A stretch of 20,630 bases of DNA from Megasphaera elsdenii (lineage in GTDB: Bacteria; Bacillota; Negativicutes; Veillonellales; Megasphaeraceae). The notes beneath the pieces were generated by a model. The model saw only the letters and a list, made by a program, of their open reading frames with translations, did no database searches and was not told the DNA's origin. Made by a program: the position numbers and the translations under genes. The stretch spans positions 1 through 20,630 of the forward strand of contig NZ_JAJBQV010000033.1 of the NCBI RefSeq assembly GCF_020539865.1, read 5' to 3'. Shown here one piece after another: positions 6,478 through 14,257 of the stretch (within the stretch, counting starts at the first letter, position 1; the number at the start of each line of letters is the position of its first letter).

Positions 6478-8026
6478 AAAAGAATCGGCCGATAAGGGGC
6501 ATTTTGGCAGCGTCTTCTTTGGTGACGCCTCCGTTGAGGACCATGCAGCCGATGTAGATGGCCGACCCGACAATGCAGGTCAGGAAGAGGTCCAGGAAAA
6601 GTCCCAAGTAGGGGAAGAGGAAGCCGTACATGAAATACATAGCTACGCCCATGATGGCGGCAGAGACGATGTTTTTCAAGACGACTTTGATGTCGATGAC
6701 GTAGCCGATTTTACGGTAAATGAAGAACATGTTGAGGACGGCAGCGACACCGATGTCGGCTACGGTTGCATAAGAAGCACCGGTGATGCCTAACGTCGGG
6801 ATGGCGACTAAGAACCAGTTGCACAGGACCTTGGCGACACAGGCGACGGCCATGTTGATGACCGGAATCTTCGGTTTCTTCAGGCCCTGAAGGATAGCCG
6901 TCGAAATCTGATGCAAGCCTAAGAAGCAGATGGCAATGGCCACAGCCCGCGTCGCTTCCGTAGCGGCCGGCGCATTGTAGATGAAGGTGACAATCGGTTC
7001 AGCCATGACGTAGAGGATGACGCTGAACGGAATGGTGACCAAGAAGGAGATGCGCATGGACGTCGCCGTCCGTTCGCGGATTTCATCGTATTCCTTCAAT
7101 GTGAAGCTGTGGCTGATGGCCGGTACCAGGCTCATGGCCATGGCAGCCGTCAGGATAGTGGCCAAGTTGATGAGCGGTACGGACATGCCCGTTAAGTAGC
7201 CGAACAGTTCCGTTGCCTGATGGGTCGAATAACCAGCCACTTCCAGTCGCCGCGGGACGATGAGCAAGTCCAGGTTGGATACGACTGGGAGCATGATGCT
7301 CGATAGGGAAATGGGGATGGCCAAGACGACTAGGCGTTTCAAGATGTGCTTGATGCTTTCTTGTTCGAACGTCGGACCGTCGATGGGGAGGGACCGCTTC
7401 AATTTATAATAGTAGTAGACCAGGACCAGCCAGGCTGCAAACCCGCCGGCACCGGCACCGAGGCTGGCACCACCGGCAGCATAATCGAGACCGTATGGCA
7501 GGAGGAGAGCCGCGAAGCCGAGCATGACGACGACGCGGACCAGCTGTTCGACAATCTGAGAGAGCGCCGTCGGCGTCATCTGCTGCCAGCCCTGCAAGTA
7601 GCCGCGGTACCCGGCGATGATCGTCGTAAAGAAGATGGCTGGTGCCAGGGCGATGAGCGAATAATAGGCCCGGCTTTCACGGATGATGTGTTCATCGATG
7701 AGGAAGCTGGAACCAAAGAACATGACGATGCTCAAAAAGAGCGCCGTCGTACATAGCATGGACAGGGACACGTGGAAAATGCGCTGGGCGCCGAAATAGT
7801 CCTGCTTAGCTACTTTTTCAGCTGTAATGATGGAAATTGCAATCGGCAGGCCGGCACTGGAAATATCGAGTGCCAGCAAGTAAATCGGGAAAGCCATCTG
7901 ATAAATACCGATACCTTCACCGCCGAGAATGCGGGACAAGATGATCCAGTTGATACTGCCAATGGCTTTGACGACAAAGCCTGACAAGGTCAGGATCAAT
8001 GTGCCGGAAATAAACTTGTTTGCCAT
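6476..8026 (-). CDS. SpoVB/MurJ-type polysaccharide (lipid-linked precursor) flippase
   Basis: 516 residues, nearly all hydrophobic segments; about 14 membrane helices are expected, as in the MVF/MATE-like flippase superfamily. The N-terminus (GTLILTLSGFVVKAIG, ILSRILGGEGIGIYQMAFP) is typical of the SpoVB/YtgP branch, members of which move lipid-linked cell-wall or polysaccharide precursors across the inner membrane. YtgP of Bacillus can replace MurJ, so lipid II transport is a reasonable inference but is not shown here. Megasphaera-type bacteria do not sporulate, so the SpoVB name is only a family label. The start follows AAGGGGT on the minus strand. It faces alr and the aminotransferase gene and shares a terminator with the latter. 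Confidence 0.88.
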   Translation of the reverse strand: MANKFISGTLILTLSGFVVKAIGSINWIILSRILGGEGIGIYQMAFPIYLLALDISSAGLPIAISIITAEKVAKQDYFGAQRIFHVSLSMLCTTALFLSIVMFFGSSFLIDEHIIRESRAYYSLIALAPAIFFTTIIAGYRGYLQGWQQMTPTALSQIVEQLVRVVVMLGFAALLLPYGLDYAAGGASLGAGAGGFAAWLVLVYYYYKLKRSLPIDGPTFEQESIKHILKRLVVLAIPISLSSIMLPVVSNLDLLIVPRRLEVAGYSTHQATELFGYLTGMSVPLINLATILTAAMAMSLVPAISHSFTLKEYDEIRERTATSMRISFLVTIPFSVILYVMAEPIVTFIYNAPAATEATRAVAIAICFLGLHQISTAILQGLKKPKIPVINMAVACVAKVLCNWFLVAIPTLGITGASYATVADIGVAAVLNMFFIYRKIGYVIDIKVVLKNIVSAAIMGVAMYFMYGFLFPYLGLFLDLFLTCIVGSAIYIGCMVLNGGVTKEDAAKMPLIGRFF

Positions 8027-8681
8027 GATAACCCCTTAACTCTATAGAATTTTTACCACATAACAACTAATTTTAGCACATTTGCCAAACCTTGTATATA
8101 GGTTAGCCGTCAGCAGCTGCACTTCCCTAAAATGTCCATGAATTCTTTGCCCGTAATCGTTTCTTTTTCGTAGAGGTATTGGGCCAGGGCATCCAGGGCC
8201 GGACGGTGGTCTTCCAACATTTTCTTGGCCTTGGCGTGCTGTTCCTTGACGACGGAGACGACTTTGGCGTCAATGTATTTCTGCGTTTCCGGCGCGCAAG
8301 CCAGGGACGTGTCGCCGCCGAGGAGGACGCCTTTCGGCATCTTGGCCCCGATTTTGGCGTATTTATCGGGATGGTGGAGAAAATCGACGATTTCCGACAG
8401 GTTTTCCTTGGCTTCATCTTCACCGGCGACGTCATCGAAATGGATGCCGTTAGCCGACGGGACGTAGACCTTGACCTGGTTCTTGGCGCCGAACATGAGC
8501 GAATTGCCACCGCCGCGGTTCATGAGCTTGCGGTTGAAATAGTAGCCGATGCCGAAGAAAATCAGAATCGGCAGGATCCAAGCGATGAGGAAGTCCGTAA
8601 AGGGCGAATCCTTTTCCTTGATGACTTCATTGAAGGAGACCTTGGCCTTGTGCAGCCGTTCCGTCAGTTGCGGGTCATTGA

Positions 8682-8757
8682 CAGGCCCCGTACGGTATTG
8701 ATTTATCCTTTTGAAAAAATAAGCTACATCTTTATTGTACACCCCGTACTGGGCCTG
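8682..8757. repeat. 14-bp inverted repeat flanking a promoter-like segment
   Basis: CAGGCCCCGTACGG (8682-8695) and CCGTACTGGGCCTG (8744-8757) are inverted copies with one mismatch, 48 bp apart. One arm lies in the first recognisable ftsH codons and the other in non-homologous sequence. Between them lies a plus-strand promoter-like pair. Confidence 0.65.
8711..8738 (+). promoter_or_regulatory. candidate promoter for the ABC-F gene
   Basis: TTGAAA (8711-8716), a 16-bp spacer and TATTGT (8733-8738), about 97 bp before the ABC-F start and inside the inverted repeat 8682-8757. Moderate match only. Confidence 0.35.
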
Positions 8758-8835
8758 GTAAGGGGATGCCTTGCATATTCCCGGCGGATGTGCTAGGGTA
8801 GAAGAAAATCCACTAAGAAAGTGATGAAACATATA

Positions 8836-10701
8836 ATGAATATATTGACAGTAGAAAAGGTAAAGAAATCTTATGGCCTGCGGGTCCTCTTCGACGACGT
8901 GACCTTTGCCATCGACGGCGGTCAGAAATTAGGGCTCATCGGTCTCAACGGTGCCGGGAAGACGACGCTCTTGAAAATCATTGCCGGCCTGACCGATACC
9001 GACAGCGGCACGATTTGGCGCAATCCCAAGGCGCGCATCCATTACTTACCGCAGGAACCGCAGTTCGTGCCGGGCCATACGGTCTTGGAAAGCGTCCTTG
9101 ACGGCGACCTGCCGGTCATGAAGCTCCTCCAGCGTTACGAAGAAGCCGTCCAACGCGACGATGATGCAGCCGTCGTCGCGCTCAGCGCCGAAATGGACGA
9201 ACAGCAGGCGTGGGAACTGGAAGCCCATGCTAAGATCATCCTCAATAAACTGGGCATTTCCAACTTTTCCCAGTCCGTCGATGAACTGTCCGGCGGCCAG
9301 CGCAAGCGCCTGGGCTTGGCTCGGGCCTTGATCATGCCTTGCGACCTGCTCATTATGGACGAACCGACGAACCACCTCGATGACAAGACGATTATGTGGC
9401 TTGAAGAATACCTGCGCGACAGTAAGGCAGCCATTTTGCTCAGTACGCATGACCGCTATTTCTTGGATTGCGTAGCCAATTCTATGATTGAACTCGATCG
9501 GGGCCACGTCTATACCTATATCGGGAACTACGGCCAGTACTTGGAACAGCGCCAGGCCCGGCTCGAACGGGAAGAAGCGAGCGAAGCCAAGCGGCGCAAT
9601 CTCATCCGCCGTGAAAAAGCCTGGATCCAGCGCGGTGCTCAGGCCCGGTCGACGAAGCAGAAAGCTCGTAAGGAACGGTATGAACAGCTCTGCGCCATCG
9701 AAGCGGGCAAACCCATCGGCGAAGTGGAACTGTTCGACACGTCTGTCCGTTTAGGAAAGACTATCCTGGACATCGACGACATGGCCTTCGGCTACGACCG
9801 GGCCCATCCCTTGTTCCAGCACGTGACGTATCACGTTGTCAAGCATGACCGCATCGGCATCATCGGAGAGAACGGCGTCGGCAAGTCGACACTGCTCAAA
9901 GTCTTGGCAGGCCAGCTGGCGCCGACCGAAGGGACGGTCACCATCGGCCAGACCGTGCGCTTTGGCTTCTTTACCCAGCAGCTGCCCCATTTCGACGAAG
10001 GGATGCGGGTCATCGATTATATCCAGGAACACGGCCATTTTGTGACCAACCAATTCGGCCAGCGCATCTCGGCGACACGCCTTCTGGACCAGTTCCTTTT
10101 TACGGAAGAAATGCAGTATACGTATATCGCCAAATTGAGCGGCGGCGAACGGCGGCGCCTGTACCTGCTGCGTCTGCTCATGGACCAGCCCAACGTCCTC
10201 CTCTTGGACGAACCGACGAATGACTTGGACATTCCCACGCTGACCGTCCTCGAACGCTATCTCGATACCTTCCAAGGCGTCGTCCTCGTCGTCTCTCATG
10301 ACCGCTACTTCCTGGACCGGGTGGTTGATAAACTTTTCACATTGGAAAAGGGGACGTGGAATCGCTTTTACGGTGACTATAGCGAATATTTGGAAGAAAA
10401 ATACAGTCATCACCAAGAAAAGAAAAGCGAAAAACTCGCATCGCCTTCTATTACTAAAACGAATATTACGCCAACCAAAACAAAAGCAGGCCTGACATCA
10501 CGGCAGGAAGAGGAATTGCGGCGCATTACAGAAGAACTGCCGCGCTACGAAGCCATGCTAAAAGGACTCAATGCAGCCATTGCCGCTGCTGGGAGTAATT
10601 ATGAAGAAGTGGAATCGCTGTTAGATGAACAGAAGGAAACACAGGATAAAGTCGATGCATTGACGGAACGATGGTGCGAATTAGAGGACTTAAAGGAATA
10701 G
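8836..10701 (+). CDS. ABC-F family ATPase, Uup-like
   Basis: 621 residues from the ATG at 8836. Two ABC ATPase domains are fused with no membrane segments, the ABC-F layout. Domain 1 has Walker A G36-LNGAGKT43, signature LSGGQRKR and Walker B LLIMDEPTNHLD. Domain 2 has GENGVGK(350)ST, LSGGERRR and LLLLDEPTNDLD. The Arg/Lys-rich linker between them is the tRNA-interaction region of ribosome-acting ABC-F proteins. The C-terminal 80 residues form a charged coiled coil after a Thr/Lys-rich hinge, as in Uup, where it binds nucleic acid. The likely role is to act on ribosomes, as translation factor or antibiotic protection; Uup has also been linked to DNA transactions. MNILTVEKV is the usual family start; ATG 8824 and GTG 8821 are in-frame alternatives. 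No strong terminator follows. Confidence 0.9.
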   Translation: MNILTVEKVKKSYGLRVLFDDVTFAIDGGQKLGLIGLNGAGKTTLLKIIAGLTDTDSGTIWRNPKARIHYLPQEPQFVPGHTVLESVLDGDLPVMKLLQRYEEAVQRDDDAAVVALSAEMDEQQAWELEAHAKIILNKLGISNFSQSVDELSGGQRKRLGLARALIMPCDLLIMDEPTNHLDDKTIMWLEEYLRDSKAAILLSTHDRYFLDCVANSMIELDRGHVYTYIGNYGQYLEQRQARLEREEASEAKRRNLIRREKAWIQRGAQARSTKQKARKERYEQLCAIEAGKPIGEVELFDTSVRLGKTILDIDDMAFGYDRAHPLFQHVTYHVVKHDRIGIIGENGVGKSTLLKVLAGQLAPTEGTVTIGQTVRFGFFTQQLPHFDEGMRVIDYIQEHGHFVTNQFGQRISATRLLDQFLFTEEMQYTYIAKLSGGERRRLYLLRLLMDQPNVLLLDEPTNDLDIPTLTVLERYLDTFQGVVLVVSHDRYFLDRVVDKLFTLEKGTWNRFYGDYSEYLEEKYSHHQEKKSEKLASPSITKTNITPTKTKAGLTSRQEEELRRITEELPRYEAMLKGLNAAIAAAGSNYEEVESLLDEQKETQDKVDALTERWCELEDLKE

Positions 10702-10822
10702 CTTACGATAATTTTTCCTATATATTACAAAAAAGCATAGAAAACATGGGAAAAAAGGTAGACGAATTACACAAAAGTAATGGAAATCTATTCCACTTTG
10801 TATTATCCTATAGATAACGAAG

Positions 10823-10843
10823 TTTGTGATAAAATGTTACATA
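10823..10843 (+). promoter_or_regulatory. candidate extended -10 promoter with overlapping dyad for the hydrogenase gene
   Basis: TGATAAAAT (10827-10835) fits an extended -10 (TGn plus TAAAAT) but no good -35 is seen. The imperfect dyad TGTGA-N7-TTACA (10825-10841) overlaps it and could be a repressor or activator site; it resembles Rex or CRP/FNR-type half sites but does not fit the spacing of either. The rest of the 194-bp gap 10702-10895 is AT-rich with no other recognisable element. Confidence 0.35.
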
Positions 10844-10895
10844 GTTACTGATTATTACACTTACTGAATTTCTGACCGAAAAGGAGTATCTGCAT

Positions 10896-12353
10896 ATGCC
10901 TGAATTTCATTCCCGTTTTGAAAAAATTGATCGTCGTGTTCCCATTGATGAACACAACTGTGCCGTTCAATTTGACGTAACGAAGTGTAAGAACTGCACC
11001 TTATGTCGCCGGGCTTGTGCCGACACACAGACTGTGTTGGATTACTATTCCCTGTCCAGTACAGGGGACATGCCCATTTGCGTTCATTGCGGCCAGTGTT
11101 CGTCTGCCTGCCCCTTTGGTGCCATCGTCGAAGTCAACGATGTCGATAAGGTAAAGGCTGCCTTGAAGGATCCTGAAAAGATCGTTATCTTCCAGACGGC
11201 TCCGGCTGTCCGCGTCGGCTTGGGCGAAGCCTTCGGCATGGACCCCGGTTCCTTTGTCGAAGGCAAGATGGTCGCTGCGTTGCGTACACTCGGTGCGGAT
11301 TATGTCTTCGATACCGATTTCGGCGCTGACCTGACTATCATGGAAGAAGCGACGGAACTCCTGCACCGCCTGCAATCCGAAGAAATTCCTATTCCGCAGT
11401 TCACCAGCTGCTGCCCGGCGTGGGTCGAATTCGCTGAAACTTTCTATCCGGACCTGCTCCAGCATCTGTCTTCGACGAAGAGCCCTATCAGCATCCTCAG
11501 CCCGGTCATTAAGACCTATTTCGCCCAGCAGAAGAACATCGATCCCAAGAAGATCGTCAATGTCTGCATTACGCCGTGCACGGCGAAGAAAGCCGAAATC
11601 CGCCGTCCTGAACTGAGCGCTTCCGGCCTCTTCTGGGATGAACCGGAAATCCGCGACACCGATATCTGCATTACGACGCGGGAACTGGCCCAGTGGATCA
11701 AGGACGAAAACATCGACTTTGCCAGCCTTGAAGACGGCCAGTTTGACAAGGATTTTGGCGAAGCTTCCGGTGGTGGTCGTATCTTCGGCAACTCTGGCGG
11801 CGTCATGGAAGCGGCTATCCGCACGGCTTACCACATGTTTACGGGCCGTCCAGCGCCGAAAGATTTCATCCCCTTTGAGCCGGTCCGCGGTCTCCAAGGC
11901 GTCAAGAAGGCGACCGTCATTTTCGGCCACTTCGTCATCCACGTCGCAGCTATTAGCGGCTTAGGCAACGCCCGTGCTTTTATTGACGATCTGATTAAGA
12001 ATGACTCTTTCGAAGATTATTCCTTCATCGAAGTCATGGCCTGCCCTGGTGGCTGCATCGGCGGCGGCGGTCAGCCGAAAGTCAAACTGCCGCAGGTTAA
12101 GAAAGTCCAGGAAGCCCGCATTGCCTCGTTGTATAAGAGCGACGACGATACGGACATCAAAGCCAGCTGGCAGAACCCGGAAATCGAAACACTTTACGAA
12201 GCCTTCCTCGACGAACCGCTGTCGGAAATGGCCGAATTCACTTTGCACACGTACTTCTCCGATAAGAGCGATCAGCTGGGCCGCATGAAGAACCTCACGC
12301 CCCAGACTAACCCCATGTCGCCGAAGTATAAACCGCCGACAACAGAAGAATAA
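10896..12353 (+). CDS. hydA: [FeFe]-hydrogenase, monomeric with two accessory [4Fe-4S] clusters
   Basis: 485 residues; cytoplasmic enzyme that evolves H2 from reduced ferredoxin or flavodoxin during fermentation. The N-terminal ferredoxin domain has C31-x2-C34-x2-C37-x3-C41 and C62-x2-C65-x2-C68-x3-C72, two [4Fe-4S] sites. The H-cluster domain shows L1 TSCCPAW (C172 proton relay, C173 ligand), L2 TPCTAKKAE (C228) and L3 MACPGGCIGGGGQP (C383, C387). L1 has PAW where PGW is common, and L2 has TPC where MPC is usual. After the small C-terminal subunit-like part there is a 20-residue Pro-rich tail. Size and layout match the M. elsdenii hydrogenase as I remember it. The ATG follows AAAGGAG. No maturase genes (hydE, hydF, hydG) are in this window, so they must be elsewhere. 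It is transcribed alone, with a terminator directly after the stop. Confidence 0.95.
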   Translation: MPEFHSRFEKIDRRVPIDEHNCAVQFDVTKCKNCTLCRRACADTQTVLDYYSLSSTGDMPICVHCGQCSSACPFGAIVEVNDVDKVKAALKDPEKIVIFQTAPAVRVGLGEAFGMDPGSFVEGKMVAALRTLGADYVFDTDFGADLTIMEEATELLHRLQSEEIPIPQFTSCCPAWVEFAETFYPDLLQHLSSTKSPISILSPVIKTYFAQQKNIDPKKIVNVCITPCTAKKAEIRRPELSASGLFWDEPEIRDTDICITTRELAQWIKDENIDFASLEDGQFDKDFGEASGGGRIFGNSGGVMEAAIRTAYHMFTGRPAPKDFIPFEPVRGLQGVKKATVIFGHFVIHVAAISGLGNARAFIDDLIKNDSFEDYSFIEVMACPGGCIGGGGQPKVKLPQVKKVQEARIASLYKSDDDTDIKASWQNPEIETLYEAFLDEPLSEMAEFTLHTYFSDKSDQLGRMKNLTPQTNPMSPKYKPPTTEE

Positions 12354-12361
12354 TTTTAAGT

Positions 12362-12399
12362 AAAAAGACGCTGTCTTCATGGGACAGCGTCTTTTTTTT
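12362..12399 (+). terminator. hydrogenase terminator
   Basis: AAAAAGACGCTGTC (12362-12375) pairs perfectly with 12383-12396, loop TTCATGG, followed by a T run. It begins 8 bp after the stop codon. Confidence 0.9.
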
Positions 12400-12411
12400 A
12401 CTCCTAAACAA

Positions 12412-12444
12412 GATATTGACAACCAATATCATAAAATGTATAAT
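12412..12444 (+). promoter_or_regulatory. perfect-consensus sigma70 promoter with dyad over the -35
   Basis: TTGACA (12416-12421), exactly 17 bp, then TATAAT (12439-12444): both hexamers match consensus. The perfect dyad GATATTG-ACAAC-CAATATC (12412-12430) overlaps the -35 and may be an operator. This is the strongest promoter in the window and fits a major outer-membrane protein. Confidence 0.85.
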
Positions 12445-12450
12445 AAGTAT

Positions 12451-12607
12451 GTACTTACTGGAACAAGCTGTGTCATCAAGGGTACAATATAGGTAAAAAC
12501 CTAGACCATGCGAGAGGAAACTAGGCAAACTCGACTGTAATGGATAGGAAATTTCTTTCATTATACCCTGATTTCTGGCTTTTACACAGAGAAAGAAGGT
12601 CCTATTG
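12451..12607 (+). promoter_or_regulatory. long structured 5' leader of the SLH porin gene
   Basis: About 157 nt separate the predicted transcription start from the porin ATG. CCTAG (12500-12504) can pair with CTAGG (12520-12525 region). CGAG inside that loop can pair with CTCG just downstream, a possible H-type pseudoknot; the alternative nested pairing CCAT/ATGG plus CGAG/CTCG also exists. A 10-codon frame (ATG 12508 to TAA 12540) lies within it but has no good ribosome site. It may be a stability or translation-control element. No known Rfam class is recognised by eye. Confidence 0.4.
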
Positions 12608-13945
12608 ATGAAAAAGAAAATCGTTACATCTTTAACCGCTATGATGGCTGTCGGCGCAGCTTGCGCTTTTGCAGCCAATCCTTTCGTTGACGTACCGACG
12701 GACAGCTGGGCTTATAAATCCGTCGTCGAATTGGCTGATGCCGGTGTCATCCAGGGCGTAGACGGCTCTTATTTCCAGGGCGAACGCAATATTACTCGTT
12801 ATGAAGCGGCTGAAATGGTGGCTAAAGCCATGGCTCATATGGACAAAGCGTCCGTTGAACAGCGTGCCCTCATCAACAAATTGGCTGACGAATACGCTGA
12901 TGAACTGAACAACCTCGGCGTCCGCGTCAGTGCCCTTGAAAACCGCGTAGGTAACGTCAAACTCAGCGGTGATGCCCGTATCCGTTTCCAGCACCAGGAT
13001 TCCAGCGAATCGAACGCTGGCTATAAGAATGATGCTTCTTGGGATTACCGCGTCCGCGTCCGCGCCAACGCCAAAGTCAATGACCGCACGACGGTAACAT
13101 ACGGCATCAGCACGGATGACATCAACTTCGCTGATAACGGCGCAGCTAGCGACAACAAGAACATCTTCACAGACGACGCCAAAGTCGACTACAACTTCGG
13201 CGGCGACCACTGGAACCTCAGCGTCGGCCGTACCGATACGTATGTCTTGGGCGGTGAAAACGCTTACGGCTTCCAGTATGGCGACGTCTTCGACCGGGCT
13301 GAATTAAAATACACCAACGACCACTTCGCAGCTACGGCTGGCTATGGTAAATTCAAAGCCGGCGACATCGCTGATACAGGGAACATGGATGGTGTCAAGA
13401 CCGGTTATGGCGAATTAGAAGGCTTCTTCGGCGGCGGCCGGGCAGCCGGTTCGGCAGTCGGCGTCTATTATAATGACTTCACCGTAGCTGGCGGCGAAGG
13501 CAGTGAACAGGTTGGCGACGGCTTCCGTGCTGACGACCTCTGGGGCGCTTATGCCAGCGTCAACTTCGGCAAATGGAACGCTTTGGCTAACTATGAAAAA
13601 ATCAACAGCAACAATAGCTACCTCGAAGCAGGGAATACGAAAGATCCGGAAGTATGGATTGGCAAACTGACTTACGGTTCCGCTGACAGCGACGCTCGTG
13701 GCTCTTGGGATGCTTGGGTTGAATATCTCAACTCCGATAAAGGCGCTCTCCTCGGCGGTGCGACCAACTCCTGGCGTGATGACAGCGTCCTGGACAACGT
13801 CAAATCCTGGGGCGTCGGCATCGACTACACCTTGGCCAAGAACGTCATCCTCACGGCAGCTCAGACCTTTGGCACCCAGACCAAACACGGCAATGCCGCT
13901 GACCCTGACGAATTCACCGATGTAGAAATTAACTTCTTGTTCTAA
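12608..13945 (+). CDS. SLH-domain porin, OmpM-like outer-membrane protein
   Basis: 445 residues. A signal peptide (MKKKIVTSL to AFA-A, about residue 22) is followed by an SLH domain (about 24-85: NPFVDVPTDSWAYKSV, ITRYEAAEMVAKAM). Next comes a short coiled-coil stretch (about 90-117) and then a beta-barrel of alternating hydrophobic/polar strands rich in Gly, Asp, Asn and aromatic residues, ending in VEINFLF. In Negativicutes the SLH domain of OmpM/Mep45 binds polyamine-modified peptidoglycan, tethering the outer membrane to the wall, while the barrel is a general porin. The C-terminal Phe fits Bam-dependent insertion. The ATG at 12608 follows AAAGAAGGT. The consensus promoter, long leader and own terminator suggest very high monocistronic expression. 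Use of GGC, GAC and AAC codons also looks biased as in abundant proteins. Confidence 0.92.
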   Translation: MKKKIVTSLTAMMAVGAACAFAANPFVDVPTDSWAYKSVVELADAGVIQGVDGSYFQGERNITRYEAAEMVAKAMAHMDKASVEQRALINKLADEYADELNNLGVRVSALENRVGNVKLSGDARIRFQHQDSSESNAGYKNDASWDYRVRVRANAKVNDRTTVTYGISTDDINFADNGAASDNKNIFTDDAKVDYNFGGDHWNLSVGRTDTYVLGGENAYGFQYGDVFDRAELKYTNDHFAATAGYGKFKAGDIADTGNMDGVKTGYGELEGFFGGGRAAGSAVGVYYNDFTVAGGEGSEQVGDGFRADDLWGAYASVNFGKWNALANYEKINSNNSYLEAGNTKDPEVWIGKLTYGSADSDARGSWDAWVEYLNSDKGALLGGATNSWRDDSVLDNVKSWGVGIDYTLAKNVILTAAQTFGTQTKHGNAADPDEFTDVEINFLF

Positions 13946-14015
13946 AAGGCTCGCCTCATAGGAGAGCTGGCCGCTGAAAGCGGTCTGAGAGGTTGTCTCA
14001 TAGAAGTTGTTTTAT

Positions 14016-14066
14016 AGGGACTGTCTCATGAAGGCGTCTGCGCCATCATGGGCGGTCCCTTTTGCT
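14016..14066 (+). terminator. porin terminator
   Basis: AGGGAC (14016-14021) pairs with GTCCCT (14055-14060). The stem continues inward with CATGA against TCATG and mismatches, and TTTTGCTTT follows. A smaller hairpin, CCGCT-GAA-AGCGG, precedes it at about 13971-13983. The 70 bp between the stop and this hairpin contain repeated GTCTCAT(A/G)(A)G motifs. Confidence 0.65.
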
Positions 14067-14081
14067 TTACATTATGTTTTT

Positions 14082-14176
14082 TGTAGGGGCTCGCACGTGG
14101 CGAGCCCGCCGGGTACATGTGAAATACTGGTGAACCAAATTTGCGTGAACGGGCGCCCCACGTGGTCGCTCCTACA
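14082..14176. repeat. palindromic repeat element, complete copy A (95 bp)
   Basis: The ends are imperfect inverted repeats: the left end reads TGTAGGGGCTCGCACGTGG and the right end, read inward, TGTAGGAGCGACCACGTGG. They match at 21 of the first 27 positions, with a CACGTGG core. The left end is itself a hairpin (GGGCTCGC-ACGTG-GCGAGCCC). There is no coding sequence inside and no clear target duplication. It is a MITE- or REP-like element lying between the porin terminator and the amidase promoter. Confidence 0.8.
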
Positions 14177-14184
14177 GAAAACGA

Positions 14185-14214
14185 TTGCCAATTACGCCGG
14201 TTTAGTTGTATAAT
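14185..14214 (+). promoter_or_regulatory. promoter for the amidase gene
   Basis: TTGCCA (14185-14190), an 18-bp spacer and TATAAT (14209-14214), starting 9 bp after the right end of repeat copy A. The leader to the start at 14258 is about 37 nt. Confidence 0.65.
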
Positions 14215-14257
14215 AAATAAGTTGAAAAAGATTAGGATCGCAAAGGAGAAGATAAGC

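Larger units (their letters stand above)
8110..8832 (-). pseudogene. ftsH: FtsH remnant with ATPase and protease core deleted in frame
   Basis: A 240-codon open frame. Recognisable FtsH starts at about residue 46: part of the periplasmic domain (PVNDPQLTERL), a membrane helix (about 80-99), then GGGNSLMFGAKNQVKVY and FDDVAGEDEAKENLSEIVDFL, ending at MPKGVLL (165-171) just where Walker A should follow. The frame then jumps to DTSLACAPETQKYIDAKVV and ETITGKEFMDIL, which belong to the C-terminal end of the FtsH protease domain. Walker A, Walker B, the second region of homology and the HEXXH zinc motif, over 300 residues in total, are all missing. The junction is near 8314-8322. The first membrane helix is also gone, and residues 1-45 look non-homologous and overlap the divergent gene's promoter region. 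It cannot be an active protease; a membrane-bound dominant interfering fragment is conceivable if it is expressed. Confidence 0.85.

Noticed and set aside
8179..8796. Plus-strand 205-codon frame opposite the ftsH remnant
   Set aside because: The minus strand gives recognisable FtsH segments on both sides of the deletion; the plus frame has no recognisable features.
10823..10843. Clear Rex operator before the hydrogenase gene
   Set aside because: Half sites are offset by one base and the flanking positions do not fit the Rex consensus; kept only as a weak dyad.
11001..11942. 313-codon minus-strand frame opposite the hydrogenase gene
   Set aside because: The plus strand encodes all H-cluster motifs; the antisense frame is a by-product of codon use.
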